Positions 49,541 through 61,146 of a DNA stretch of 64,000 nucleotides are shown in pieces. Under the pieces are notes generated by a model. The model ran no database searches. It was not told where the DNA came from and saw only the letters and a program-made list of their open reading frames with translations. The position numbers were made by a program, and so were the translations under genes. The DNA is from RUG023 sp900315435 (GTDB taxonomy: Bacteria; Spirochaetota; Spirochaetia; Sphaerochaetales; Sphaerochaetaceae): the NCBI GenBank assembly GCA_902788205.1, contig CADAJJ010000003.1:1-64000 (forward strand), in the 5' to 3' direction. How positions within the stretch are numbered: the first letter of the stretch is position 1; every line of letters starts with the position of its first letter.

Positions 49541-52198
49541 ATGTTGAAATCGATTGAGCTTGCCAAGGCATATGACCCGAAACAGTTCGAGTCACGTATT
49601 TACCAGGCCTGGAAAGAGCAGGGGGCCTTCAAGCCTTCCGATGCGAAGGAGACCTTCACGGTTGTCATGCCACCGCCCAACGTCACCGGTATCCTGCACA
49701 TGGGCCACGCCCTGAACGATTCCTTGCAGGACATCCTCGTCCGGTACTGGCGCATGTGCGGAAAGAGCACCTTGTGGGTGCCGGGAACCGACCATGCCGG
49801 TATCGCCACGCAGAACGTCGTCGAGCGTATGCTTGCCAAAGAGGGGTTGCGCCGCCAGGATCTGGGACGTGAGAAGTTCCTGGAGCGTACCTGGGCCGTC
49901 AAGCAGAAGCACCACGACATCATCTGCAAGCAGATCGAGACCATCGGAGCCTCCTGTGACTGGAGCCATGAGCGCTTCACTATGGACGAGGGGCTTTCCA
50001 AAGCGGTCCGCGAGGCCTTCGTGACCCTGTATGAGCGCGGCCTGATCTATAAGGGCAAATATTTGGTCAACTATTGTCCGCATTGCCAGACTGCTTTGGC
50101 CGACGACGAGGTCGAGTACAGCGAGATGGCCGGCCATATGTGGCATATCAGCTATCCCTACGCCGATGGTTCCGGCTCGATCACCGTCGCAACCACCCGT
50201 CCGGAGACCATGTTCGGCGACCAGGCGGTGGCCGTGCATCCTGATGACGAGCGCTACAAGCCGATTGTCGGCAAGATGTTGCACCTTCCTTTGACCGGTC
50301 GGGACATCCCTATCATCACCGATGCTTTTGTCGACCGCGAGTTCGGCACCGGCATGGTGAAGATCACCCCTGCCCACGACCCCAACGACTATCAGTGCGG
50401 CAAACGCCACAACCTGGAGCCGATCAATGTACTGAATCCGGATGGCACGCTGAACGAGAACGTGCCGGAGAAATATCGTGGCCTGAAGCCGGAAGAGGCC
50501 CGGAAGCTCGTGGTCGAGGACCTGGACAAGCTTGGCCTGCTGGTGAAGGTGGAGGACATCAAGCATGACGTCGGTCACTGCTACCGTTGCCATACCGTCA
50601 TCGAGCCCTACCTTTCCGACCAGTGGTTCGTCCGCATGAAGGGGATGGCCGACAAGGCTTTGCAGGCATTGAAGGACGGCGAGCTGCACTTCTATCCGAA
50701 GCGCTTCGAGCTGACCTATACCAACTGGCTGGAACATATCAACGACTGGTGCATCAGCCGCCAGCTTTGGTGGGGACACCGGATTCCGGTCTGGTACTGC
50801 GAGGACTGCGGGCAGGTGATTGTCAGCCGTACCGATCCGAGCGAGTGTCCGAAGTGCCATTCGAAGAAGCTCGTCCAGGATGACGAGGTGCTCGACACGT
50901 GGTTCAGCTCCTGGCTGTGGCCCTTCAGCACCCTTGGCTGGCCCGAGAAGACCCCGGACATGGAGAAATTCTTCCCGACCGACGCGCTGGTGTCCGCCTA
51001 TGACATCATCTTCTTCTGGATCAGCCGCATGATCATGGCTTCGCTCGAGTTCCTCGGAAAGGTTCCATTCCACGACATCTACATCACCGGCCTGGTGAGG
51101 GACAAGCAGGGCAGGAAGATGAGCAAGAGCCTGGGCAATGGCATCGACCCGCTCGACGTGGTGGCCCAGTATGGCGCCGACGCCATGAAGTTCACCTTGA
51201 GCTACATGGCCACCCAGGGCCAGGATATCAAGATCGACATGCAGTCCTTCAACCTGGGCAGCCGCTTCGCGAACAAGATCTGGAACGCCGCACGGTTCCT
51301 GCTGCAAAGCCTTGATGGCGCAGAGCTGGTGGACGTCTCGAAGATTGAGCTGACCACGATGGACAAGTGGATCTACCACAAGCTGAACGAGGCCGTGAAG
51401 AATACCCGTGAGGCAATCGAGAGCTACCGTTACGACGAGGCATCCAAGGCCTGCTATGATTTCTTCTGGAACGACTTCTGCGACTGGTACGTCGAGTATT
51501 CCAAGCATGGTCTCTACTCCCAGGACGGGCAGGTCAAGAGCCGTACGGTCAGCTTGCTTCTGGATATCCTGAAGGAATCCCTCAGGCTGTTGCACCCCTT
51601 TGTCAGCTTTGTCACCGAGGAAATCTATGACCAGTTGCCGGATAGCAAGCCGTACAGCCTGATCACGGAACCGTATCCTGTATTTCAGGAAAGCCGCAAG
51701 CATCCCGTCGAGGCTGCCATCGTCGACAGCATGCAGGAGGTGGTCACCGGCATCCGCGCGGCACGCAGCGAGCTCGGCATTCCCTTGGAGAAGAAGGTCC
51801 GCGTGGTGGTCAAGCCTGACAAAGGTTTCTCCGCGCTTGACTTCTTCGTCGAGGAACGGGATTTGCTGGCAGGTTTTGCCGGGGCCAGCAGTTTGGTGAT
51901 CGACGCCGAGGGCAAGGAAGATGTCGGCAAGGCGTTCCCGGTCAGCGGGAGGGGTTACGCTTCCTACCTCTTTGTGAAGGAGGCCATCGACGTCCCTGCC
52001 GAGATTGCCAAGCTGAAGGGCGATATCGAGAAAACACGGAAACAGCTCGACGGCACCATGAAGAAGCTGTCCAACCCGCAGTTCATCGAACACGCCAAAC
52101 CGGAGGCTGTCGAGAAGGAACGGGCGAAGAAGGCTGAGTTCGACGAGAAGATCGCCAAGGATACCGAGCATCTGGACTTGCTCGCCAAGCTCGGCTGA
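49541..52198 (+). CDS. valS: Valyl-tRNA synthetase
   Basis: Class-I synthetase of 885 residues. HIGH motif is GILHMGHALNDSLQD near 45, the editing domain lies about 190-340 (TTRPETMFGDQAVAVHPDDERY), KMSKS is GRKMSKSLGNGIDPLD near 525, and the C-terminal coiled coil (about 820-885, AEIAKLKGDIEKTRKQLDG) is the ValS tRNA-binding arm. ATG 49541 with CAGGAGG is chosen; the frame is open upstream but overlaps mtnA. Confidence 0.97.
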   Translation: MLKSIELAKAYDPKQFESRIYQAWKEQGAFKPSDAKETFTVVMPPPNVTGILHMGHALNDSLQDILVRYWRMCGKSTLWVPGTDHAGIATQNVVERMLAKEGLRRQDLGREKFLERTWAVKQKHHDIICKQIETIGASCDWSHERFTMDEGLSKAVREAFVTLYERGLIYKGKYLVNYCPHCQTALADDEVEYSEMAGHMWHISYPYADGSGSITVATTRPETMFGDQAVAVHPDDERYKPIVGKMLHLPLTGRDIPIITDAFVDREFGTGMVKITPAHDPNDYQCGKRHNLEPINVLNPDGTLNENVPEKYRGLKPEEARKLVVEDLDKLGLLVKVEDIKHDVGHCYRCHTVIEPYLSDQWFVRMKGMADKALQALKDGELHFYPKRFELTYTNWLEHINDWCISRQLWWGHRIPVWYCEDCGQVIVSRTDPSECPKCHSKKLVQDDEVLDTWFSSWLWPFSTLGWPEKTPDMEKFFPTDALVSAYDIIFFWISRMIMASLEFLGKVPFHDIYITGLVRDKQGRKMSKSLGNGIDPLDVVAQYGADAMKFTLSYMATQGQDIKIDMQSFNLGSRFANKIWNAARFLLQSLDGAELVDVSKIELTTMDKWIYHKLNEAVKNTREAIESYRYDEASKACYDFFWNDFCDWYVEYSKHGLYSQDGQVKSRTVSLLLDILKESLRLLHPFVSFVTEEIYDQLPDSKPYSLITEPYPVFQESRKHPVEAAIVDSMQEVVTGIRAARSELGIPLEKKVRVVVKPDKGFSALDFFVEERDLLAGFAGASSLVIDAEGKEDVGKAFPVSGRGYASYLFVKEAIDVPAEIAKLKGDIEKTRKQLDGTMKKLSNPQFIEHAKPEAVEKERAKKAEFDEKIAKDTEHLDLLAKLG

Positions 52199-52219
52199 AC
52201 GTAACGTGCATGGAGAAGC

Positions 52220-52251
52220 AGTGGGGGGCCTGATGGTCCCTCCACTTTTTT
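52220..52251 (+). terminator. Terminator of valS
   Basis: GTGGGGGGCC-TGAT-GGTCCCTCCAC (imperfect) followed by six T. Confidence 0.8.
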
Positions 52252-52509
52252 GCGCACGGGCTATCCGGCTTTGGAATGCATGTCTGATAAAAATGCTTAC
52301 ATGTGTCATTGATTGAATTCATACGTGGGATTCTTCGAGCCAGCGGCGCTGGTGCACGACCGATTGTCGGGCTCTTGCCTGGTTGGATACTGGACGTTTC
52401 CAAGATGGAGGGGGTACCCTATGACAACATGCGGATGCTGGATAGGGGAGAAGGCTCCCTGTCAGGAACTAATGGCCACGAAAAAGCCTGAGATTGCGAA
52501 GGAGTCCTT
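52252..52509 (+). promoter_or_regulatory. Intergenic region before the cyclase/garD2 cluster
   Basis: No gene is supported. ATAAAAATGCTT (52287-52298) resembles the ATAAAATGCTT repeat at 35452 before the glucarate operon. A weak promoter TTGTCG-16-GATACT is at 52364-52391, and CCAGC-GGC-GCTGG (52340-52352) is a short palindrome. Confidence 0.35.
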
Positions 52510-53208
52510 ATGGAATTTGTGTATGAACTGAATGGACTGCGGGTGGTGGATCTTTCCAAACCGATTGATCCGGCCACGGAGACGCGGCGTTGCAAGCTGA
52601 ACCGCTTCAACACCGGCGGGTTGATTCCCGATTGGCATACCAACATGGATCTGATGAGCCACCTCGGCACCCATGTCGAGTGTCCGTACCATCACTTCGA
52701 GAATGGACCGAGCGTGCTCGAGGTTCCCCTTACCCAGTTCATGGGCAGGGCGATCTATGTGAAGTTCCCGAAAAGCGACGAGCGTGTCAAGCCGAACAGC
52801 TACGTGACCCCCGGATTGCTGGACGACTATGTCGCACCGAAGATGAAGCCGCATGACATCGTCATCATCGATAGCGATTGGCAGATTCCGCCCTTTACCC
52901 CGAAGTCAAACACCAAGGAAGATACCCGCCTGTTCGTCAACGCGGATACCGCAAACTGGTTCCTCGCCCATGAGGCCAAGGGCATCGGATTTGGTGATGG
53001 CGTCTCTGTCGAGAGCTCCAACGAGGATGTGAAGCCGTTCCACGACATCCTCCTTGCCAAGAACATCCTCTTCATCGAGGTTCTGAAGCATCTCGACCTT
53101 TTGCAGAAGGATGCCTTCTTCATGAGCTATTCCCCGCTCCCGATTCTTGGACTGGATTCTTCTCCGGTCCACGCCTACGCGATCGAGGGGCTTGCAGAGT
53201 TCTCCTGA
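52510..53208 (+). CDS. Cyclase-family metal hydrolase (kynurenine formamidase-like)
   Basis: The 232-residue protein belongs to the putative cyclase family; the metal-binding signature HxGTHxDxPxH appears as MSHLGTHVECPYHH (about 55-68), with glutamate for the usual aspartate. VVDLSKPIDP at the N-terminus and SYVTPGLLDDY with DIVIIDSDW in the middle fit the fold. Known members hydrolyse N-formylkynurenine, isatin or lactone-like substrates. Next to galactarate dehydratase, opening of an aldarate lactone or amide is an attractive but unproven role. Ribosome site AAGGAG. Confidence 0.85.
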   Translation: MEFVYELNGLRVVDLSKPIDPATETRRCKLNRFNTGGLIPDWHTNMDLMSHLGTHVECPYHHFENGPSVLEVPLTQFMGRAIYVKFPKSDERVKPNSYVTPGLLDDYVAPKMKPHDIVIIDSDWQIPPFTPKSNTKEDTRLFVNADTANWFLAHEAKGIGFGDGVSVESSNEDVKPFHDILLAKNILFIEVLKHLDLLQKDAFFMSYSPLPILGLDSSPVHAYAIEGLAEFS

Positions 53209-53338
53209 TGGATTCGGGAATACCTGTGCGATGGGGGCCGCCTTTGGGCGGCTCTCTCTGTATCTTTTGGATGATATCCGTTGATTCCCATCTCGGATTC
53301 GTGTACACCTAACATAGCCTATCAAATAAGGAATACCG

Positions 53339-54850
53339 ATGCTGAAATACATTCAGATTACCGAAAAGGACAATGTTGCGATTGCGATTGAGCCCCTGGC
53401 CAAAGGGGAGGATCTCGGTGGGGGCCTTGTCACGCAGGACCCGATTCCCCAGGCGCACAAGATCGCGTTGCGGGACATGAAGAAGGGAGAGTATGTCGTA
53501 CGCTACGGGGTGAGACTCGGCGCCTTGAACCGTGACGTGAAGGCTGGTTCCTGGATCAACGAGCACATGATCGAGGTCCCGCAGTCTCCTGGACTTGACC
53601 ATCTGCAGTGGGGTACCCATATCGTCACGGACCTGCCCAAGCCGCCACGCACCACGTGGCTTGGCTACGAGGTCCCTGGCTGCGAGTACGCCGGGAGCCG
53701 CAACATCCTGGGAATCACCACCGCCGTGCAGTGTGTCCAAGGGGTGCTGGATGTGGCGGTGAGGAAGATGAAGGAGGAACTTCTTCCTAAGTATCCGAAC
53801 GTGGATGACATCGTCGCGCTGAACCATCCGTATGGGTGTGGTGTCGCCATCAATGCCACCAACAGCGATATTCCCAAACGTTACGTGCGCAACATCGCCA
53901 AGAACCCGAATTTCGGCGGTGAGCTGATGGTGGTCAGCCTTGGTTGCGAGAAGCTGACATTGGACATGATCTTGGACAAGAAGGATATCACCCCCGAGAA
54001 CGTGATCGTCCTGCAGAAGGAGAAAGGCTTCCATGCCATGATGGACGCGCTGATGGCGATGGCGGACAAAAAGCTTGCCAGACTGAACCAGCGTAGGCGC
54101 GTCGAGCTTCCGCTTTCCAAGCTCTGTATCGGCATGCAGTGCGGTGGCAGCGACGCCTTCAGCGGTGTGACCGCCAACCCTTCGGCCGGTTACGCCAGCG
54201 ACATGCTGGTCTCCGGCGGAGCCACGGTGATGTTCAGCGAGGTTACCGAGGTGCGTGACGGTGTCGAGAAACTGGCCGCCCGCTGTGTCGATGAAGCGAC
54301 CTGCAAGAAGCTGGCCAAGAACATGAAATGGTACGACGACTATCTTGCCGAGGGCAAGGTCGACCGCGATGCCAATCCGACTCCGGGAAACAAAGCCGGA
54401 GGCCTTGCCAACATCGTCGAAAAGGCGATGGGATCGATTGCCAAGAGCGGGACCGCTCCAATCTGCCAGGTGCTCGATCCTGGCGAGATTCCCACCAAGC
54501 ATGGCCTGATTTACGCGGCGACTCCGGCAAGCGATATCGTCTGTGGTCCCAGCCAGCTGGCGAGCGGCTGTGTCCTCGAGGTCTTCATGACCGGACGTGG
54601 CACACCGTACGGTCTCGCCTCGATGCCGGTAATCAAGGTCTGCTCCCGCAAGGAGATGAAGGAGATGTGGGATGACCTGATCGACGTCAATGCGGGCACC
54701 ATCGCCACCGGCGAACGTACCATCAAGGATGTGGGTACCGAGCTGTTCAACCTGATTCTGGATTGTGCGAGCGGGACCAAGAAGCCATTTGCGGAGCAGT
54801 ACGGATTGCACAACTACCTGTGCATCTTCAACCCTGCTCCGATTACGTGA
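53339..54850 (+). CDS. garD: Galactarate dehydratase, second copy
   Basis: The 503-residue protein is roughly 60% identical by eye to the copy at 33689. The SAF domain (about 1-95, with DNVAIAIEPL, PQAHKIAL and SWINEH) is followed by the catalytic parts NVDDIVALNHPYGCGVAINA (about 155-175), IGMQCGGSDAFSGVTANPSAGY (about 262-283), MFSEVTEVRDGVEKLAAR, and DVNAGTIATGE near 455; it ends FNPAPIT. This copy is closer to E. coli GarD than the first. There is an AAGGA ribosome site, next to a CTATCAAAT sequence like the one before the DapA-like gene. Stop and next start overlap (TGATG). Confidence 0.93.
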   Translation: MLKYIQITEKDNVAIAIEPLAKGEDLGGGLVTQDPIPQAHKIALRDMKKGEYVVRYGVRLGALNRDVKAGSWINEHMIEVPQSPGLDHLQWGTHIVTDLPKPPRTTWLGYEVPGCEYAGSRNILGITTAVQCVQGVLDVAVRKMKEELLPKYPNVDDIVALNHPYGCGVAINATNSDIPKRYVRNIAKNPNFGGELMVVSLGCEKLTLDMILDKKDITPENVIVLQKEKGFHAMMDALMAMADKKLARLNQRRRVELPLSKLCIGMQCGGSDAFSGVTANPSAGYASDMLVSGGATVMFSEVTEVRDGVEKLAARCVDEATCKKLAKNMKWYDDYLAEGKVDRDANPTPGNKAGGLANIVEKAMGSIAKSGTAPICQVLDPGEIPTKHGLIYAATPASDIVCGPSQLASGCVLEVFMTGRGTPYGLASMPVIKVCSRKEMKEMWDDLIDVNAGTIATGERTIKDVGTELFNLILDCASGTKKPFAEQYGLHNYLCIFNPAPIT

Positions 54851-55818
54851 TGTACCGCATCATCATCCCTTCCTCCTGTAGCGAGAATGCCATCCGGTTC
54901 CTGCGGGGGAGGGGGTATGAGGTGGTTGTCGGAACCGGAACAAAACCGGAGGAATTGCTGGCAATCGCACCTTTGGCGGATGCGGTGATGGCCCGTATCG
55001 AGCAGTATCCCGAAGGCTTTATCGCCCGTGCGGGGAAATTGAAGGTCCTCGTGCGCCATGGAGTCGGGGTGGACAACCTCCCGGTCAAGGAAGCGGAAGA
55101 GGCTGGGGTGTGGGTTGCCAACGCTCCCTATTCCAACTGCGATACGGTGGCTGAGGCAACCATCGGCATGTTGCTCTGCGTGGCCATGCGTCTGGTTGAT
55201 TCCGACAAGGCAATGCACGAGGGTCGTTTCTCCTCCCGTGGCGCCATGCACAAGGAACTGCTCGGCAAGCGTATCGCCGTCCTTGGTTTCGGCCGGATTG
55301 GCAGCCGCGTTGCCCAGAAGGCGCATGACGGCCTGGGTATGGAGGTGACGGCCTACGACCACCATCTCCAGAACAAGCAGGTTCCGTCCTATTGCCGGCT
55401 GGCCTTTTCCTGGGAAGAGGCGGTGAGGGACGCCGACGTGGTGAGCCTGCACATGCCTGGCGATCCTGCCCTCAAGGGTTTTTTTGACGCAAAGGCGTTC
55501 GGGATGATGCCGGAAGGATCGATTTTCCTGAATCTTGCCAGGGGAAACCTGGTGGACGAGCATGCGCTTGCCGACGCACTTGCAAACGGCCATCTCTGGG
55601 GGGCTGCGCTTGACACCTATTCGGTCGAGCCGCTACCTGCTGACAGTCCGCTACTGTATGCTCCCAACCTGGTCATGAGTCCCCATAACGCCTCCCACAC
55701 CAAGGAGAGCCTGGAACGGATGGCCATGGGTGCCGCAGAGAATATCGATGACGTGCTTTCCGGGCGGATACCCCGCACCCCGGTCAACCATCCTGCCCAT
55801 CCGAGGCCTCTTGGCTGA
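54850..55818 (+). CDS. D-isomer 2-hydroxyacid dehydrogenase
   Basis: NAD-dependent dehydrogenase of 322 residues. Nucleotide loop VLGFGRIGSRVA is near 148-159; catalytic Arg in NLARGNLVDEHAL (about 232), Glu in DTYSVEPLP (about 259) and His in MSPHNASHTKES (about 281) form the usual triad. VRHGVGVDNL is the PGDH-like substrate loop. The start overlaps the garD stop, so the two are translationally coupled; the substrate is probably a keto acid in the sugar-acid route, such as a 2-keto-3-deoxy acid or hydroxypyruvate. It lacks ACT or other regulatory domains of biosynthetic SerA. Confidence 0.9.
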   Translation: MYRIIIPSSCSENAIRFLRGRGYEVVVGTGTKPEELLAIAPLADAVMARIEQYPEGFIARAGKLKVLVRHGVGVDNLPVKEAEEAGVWVANAPYSNCDTVAEATIGMLLCVAMRLVDSDKAMHEGRFSSRGAMHKELLGKRIAVLGFGRIGSRVAQKAHDGLGMEVTAYDHHLQNKQVPSYCRLAFSWEEAVRDADVVSLHMPGDPALKGFFDAKAFGMMPEGSIFLNLARGNLVDEHALADALANGHLWGAALDTYSVEPLPADSPLLYAPNLVMSPHNASHTKESLERMAMGAAENIDDVLSGRIPRTPVNHPAHPRPLG

Positions 55819-55844
55819 GCGCGCGTTACCTCATTTAGTATAAA

Positions 55845-55874
55845 AAAGAACGGGGCCTTTCGGTCTCGTTCTTT
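55845..55874. terminator. Terminator of the garD2 cluster, also usable from the right
   Basis: AAAGAACGGGGCC-TTTC-GGTCTCGTTCTTT; the A-rich left side (TATAAAAAAG) would supply the T run for the convergent gene. Confidence 0.8.
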
Positions 55875-55897
55875 GTGTAAACCCCTGATGGAAACGC

Positions 55898-56074
55898 TTA
55901 TTCAGCAGTCTTCTCGTCTTGGATTTCCTTCCTTCTCTCCTTGCAGAGCTTGGCAATTTCGGCCAATGCTTTGCGAGCTCTAGCTGCGGAAACCTTCACT
56001 CCCTTCTCAGTGAACTTCTGGTTCTCTGCAAGGTATGTCTCATACTGCTGAGTCAACTGTTCGTGAATCGTCAT
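55898..56074 (-). CDS. Histone H1/Hc1-like small basic protein
   Basis: A 58-residue, helix-only protein. The central segment KGVKVSAARARKALAEIAKLCKERRKEIQ closely follows the pattern KGNKAAGxRARKAxxEL found in the Hc1/histone-H1-like proteins of chlamydiae and Bacteroidetes, where it binds DNA. The lysine/alanine/proline tail seen in larger versions is absent. AAGGAAGG precedes ATG 56074. It is monocistronic. A nucleoid role is inferred from family resemblance only. Confidence 0.7.
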   Translation of the reverse strand: MTIHEQLTQQYETYLAENQKFTEKGVKVSAARARKALAEIAKLCKERRKEIQDEKTAE

Positions 56075-56191
56075 AAGCAACCTTCCTTTGTATATTGGTG
56101 ATTCGATTCTAACATAATTTTGTTCCGATGCAACACAAAATAAAGAAATTTACAGGGTTGGGGTCGAAATTTTTTGATTTATTGCCATGTC

Positions 56192-57328
56192 TCACGAGAC
56201 TTTCCGCCCTTTCCACTCATACCCGATGCCCCGTTCCTTGCGGATGAAGGAATGCGCCACCATGATGATCAGGACGAAAAAAACGATTGGTCCAAGCAGC
56301 GGAAGCGGCATCCGGTAGCCATGCCACAGGCTGATCATGAGAAAGGCGAGCCAGAAGAGATAGGTACCTGTGACCAGCATGATTCCCCAGAGGGAATAAC
56401 CGCTGGCGACCATGCCGACAGGGGAGAGGATCGGACTGAAAACGACGACGAGAAGCAGGACGATGACAGGCAACAGGGCAATCGCCATCCCCCAACCTCC
56501 CTTCAGGACGCCGATGATGGAGCGTTCGATGCCGACCAACGCCTCTCCGAACGTTTGGTACATCGTGCAGGAGACGTCGTGCTTGACATCGCAGAACGTC
56601 TGCTTGTGGCCTGTTCTCGCCAGCAACTGGGCAAGGTCCATGTCGTCGCAGATCGAGTTCCTGATCCGCTCGAATCCGCCGGCATCCACGAGGGCGTTGT
56701 GGCGTACCAGGAGGTACTGTCCGATGGCGTTGGCGAAGAGGGGGGACTTGAGCTTCTGCTGGAGAGCAAGCGGAATCCAGAGCATGGTGACGAAGTCCAT
56801 CACCACGACGACAAGGTTGACCCCCAGCTTGGACTTTTGCAGAGGGTAGCCGCTGAGCAGGTCGCTTTTGGTGGCTAGAAGCTTCTTCAATCCGTTCTCG
56901 ATGGACGTGGGCCCGTGGTCGGTATCCGCATCCGTGAAGAGAAGGTACTCCCCCTTGGCCGCTTTTTCCAACTGGTCTTCGGCGTTGATCTTTCCCTTCC
57001 AACCTTCCGGCAACGGCCTTCCGCTTATTTTCCTGACCCTGCCGTCCACCTTGGAGAGCCGGTCGACAATTGCGCCGGTCCTGTCGCTGGAGTTGTCGTC
57101 CAGCACCAGGATTTCCAATGGCGCATAGCTTTGGCAGAGAAAGGAACGGATGCTTTTCTCGATGACTGCTTCCTCGTTGCGGGCAGGGATGCAGACGCTT
57201 ACCGTGGGGTTCCCTGCAAGCGGCTTCTTGGCCAGCTTGTTCAGGTGACGCATCCACAGGATGTTGGACAGGGTAAGCAGGAACGCGTATATTCCCGCTA
57301 TCAGGACAATCCACGCAAGCACAAGCAC
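56192..57328 (-). CDS. Membrane-anchored family-2 glycosyltransferase
   Basis: Glycosyltransferase of 378 residues: N-terminal helix (about 1-25), GT-A domain (about 40-280) with VSVCIPARNEEAVIEKSI, LDDNSSDRTG and the DxD site LLFTDADTDHGP, a later CDDMDLAQLLARTG, and three to four C-terminal helices (about 285-365). Layout and motifs resemble CrtQ/diaponeurosporenoate and hydroxychlorobactene transferases, but no carotenoid genes are nearby, so a glycolipid or envelope role is likelier. GTG start at 57328 with GAGGAG, 21 bases after the U32 gene. Confidence 0.82.
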   Translation of the reverse strand: MLVLAWIVLIAGIYAFLLTLSNILWMRHLNKLAKKPLAGNPTVSVCIPARNEEAVIEKSIRSFLCQSYAPLEILVLDDNSSDRTGAIVDRLSKVDGRVRKISGRPLPEGWKGKINAEDQLEKAAKGEYLLFTDADTDHGPTSIENGLKKLLATKSDLLSGYPLQKSKLGVNLVVVVMDFVTMLWIPLALQQKLKSPLFANAIGQYLLVRHNALVDAGGFERIRNSICDDMDLAQLLARTGHKQTFCDVKHDVSCTMYQTFGEALVGIERSIIGVLKGGWGMAIALLPVIVLLLVVVFSPILSPVGMVASGYSLWGIMLVTGTYLFWLAFLMISLWHGYRMPLPLLGPIVFFVLIIMVAHSFIRKERGIGYEWKGRKVS

Positions 57329-57349
57329 GGAAGACTCCTCGGCGTCGGG

Positions 57350-58529
57350 TTACTGGTTCAGACGCCGAATGATATCTCCTTTGGAGACAGGTTCCTGCGT
57401 CTCGAGGTATTGTACTTTGCAGTGATCGATCTGGTCAACATATTCGAAAGAACTGTCGAGTAACTTGAAATTGGTGTCGACCATCGTCGGCCTGGAGGGA
57501 TCCAGGTACTCGATTTGTTCTCCCTGCTTGATCTGGTTGCGCAGGTCAAGACTGTACACGTGAGGCCGGACCTCGTCCCCGATCATGCCGCAGAACGTAT
57601 AATCCCTGATATAGGAACCTCCGTCCATCGTGGAGACCGGTCCCTGGCCGTAGAAGAAACCGGTGCAGTAGGGGCGGTGGCTGACGTTGAAGATATCCTC
57701 GCGGTAGCTGGCCGCATGGGGGTCCCCATCCATCACCTTGCGGTAGGCACGGGTGACCGCAGCCACGTAATAAGGGCTTTTCATCCGTCCCTCGATCTTG
57801 AAGGAAGAAACTCCCGCATCCTCCAGGTCCTGCAGGTGGTCGATCATGCAAAGGTCTTTGGAGGAGAGGATGGTGGTATAGCCCTTTTCCTCTTCGATGG
57901 GATACCACTCTCCGGGCCGTTCCTGTTCCTCGAGCCGGTAGTGCCAGCGGCAGGCGTGGGCACAGTCTCCCTGCTGCCCGCTCCTGCCGACCAGGAAGGA
58001 GGAGAGCAGGCACCGTCCCGAGTAGGCCATGCACATGGCTCCGTGGACGAAGACCTCGAGATCCAGGTCCGGATTGGCGTCGCGGATGCGGCGGATATCG
58101 TCGATCGGGGTCTCGCGCCCAAGGATGACCCGCTTGAAGCCAAGGGAACGATACACCTTGCAGGCCTCGCTGTTGGTGCAGGAAGCTTGGGTGGAGAGGT
58201 GGAGCTCGACATCATTCTTCCCGTTGTCGCGCAGCACCTTCGCCGCACCCATGTCGCTGACGATGAAGGCATCGAAGGGCCACTCGCTGATTTCCTCGAG
58301 CCTGCGTTTCAAATCCTCGATCTGTCCTTCATGGAAAAGGATGTTGAGCGCGCAGTAAAGCTTCTTGCCGCTTTCCCGCTTCAGCGCGGCGACCTCGGCC
58401 AGGTCGTCACGGGTGAAGTTGCCGGCATTGGCCCGGAGGCTGAACTCGTCAAGCCCCATATAGGCCGCGTCGGCTCCATAGGCGAAGGCGATCTTCAGCT
58501 TTTCCAGGTTGCCGGCCGGGGCGAGCAGC

Positions 58530-58537
<8 letters not shown>
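57350..58537 (-). CDS. U32 peptidase-family protein (TrhP/RlhA type)
   Basis: The 395-residue protein has the N-terminal ELLAPAGNLEKLKIAFAYGADAAYMG and the U32 signature EVFVHGAMCMAYSGRCLLSSFLVGRSGQQGDCAHACRW (seen around 165-200) with four clustered cysteines likely holding an iron-sulphur cluster. E. coli members hydroxylate tRNA or 23S rRNA uridines/cytidines with prephenate-derived chemistry; others are called collagenases. RNA hydroxylation is the better guess. It overlaps the end of lon by eight bases. Confidence 0.9.
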
Positions 58538-60995
<2,458 letters not shown>

Positions 60996-61146
60996 GTAGC
61001 GTATACACCTCGCGTTCCAAACATACTGAAAGAAATGCATAAAGGAAAGCGGTTTTTATCGAAGTGCCGGGCTGCATCCTGCAGAAAGGGAGAGGAAAAG
61101 GCAAAAAACCAGGATACCGGAAGACGAACACAACAAGCCCGGTTGG

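Noticed and set aside
49592..52309. 905-codon open frame antisense to valS
   Set aside because: Same cause: GC-rich third positions on the coding strand suppress stops on the other strand. ValS motifs are all on the plus strand.
52303..52491. 62-codon frame before the cyclase-family gene
   Set aside because: No ribosome site, poor composition, and it overlaps the likely promoter of the downstream gene.
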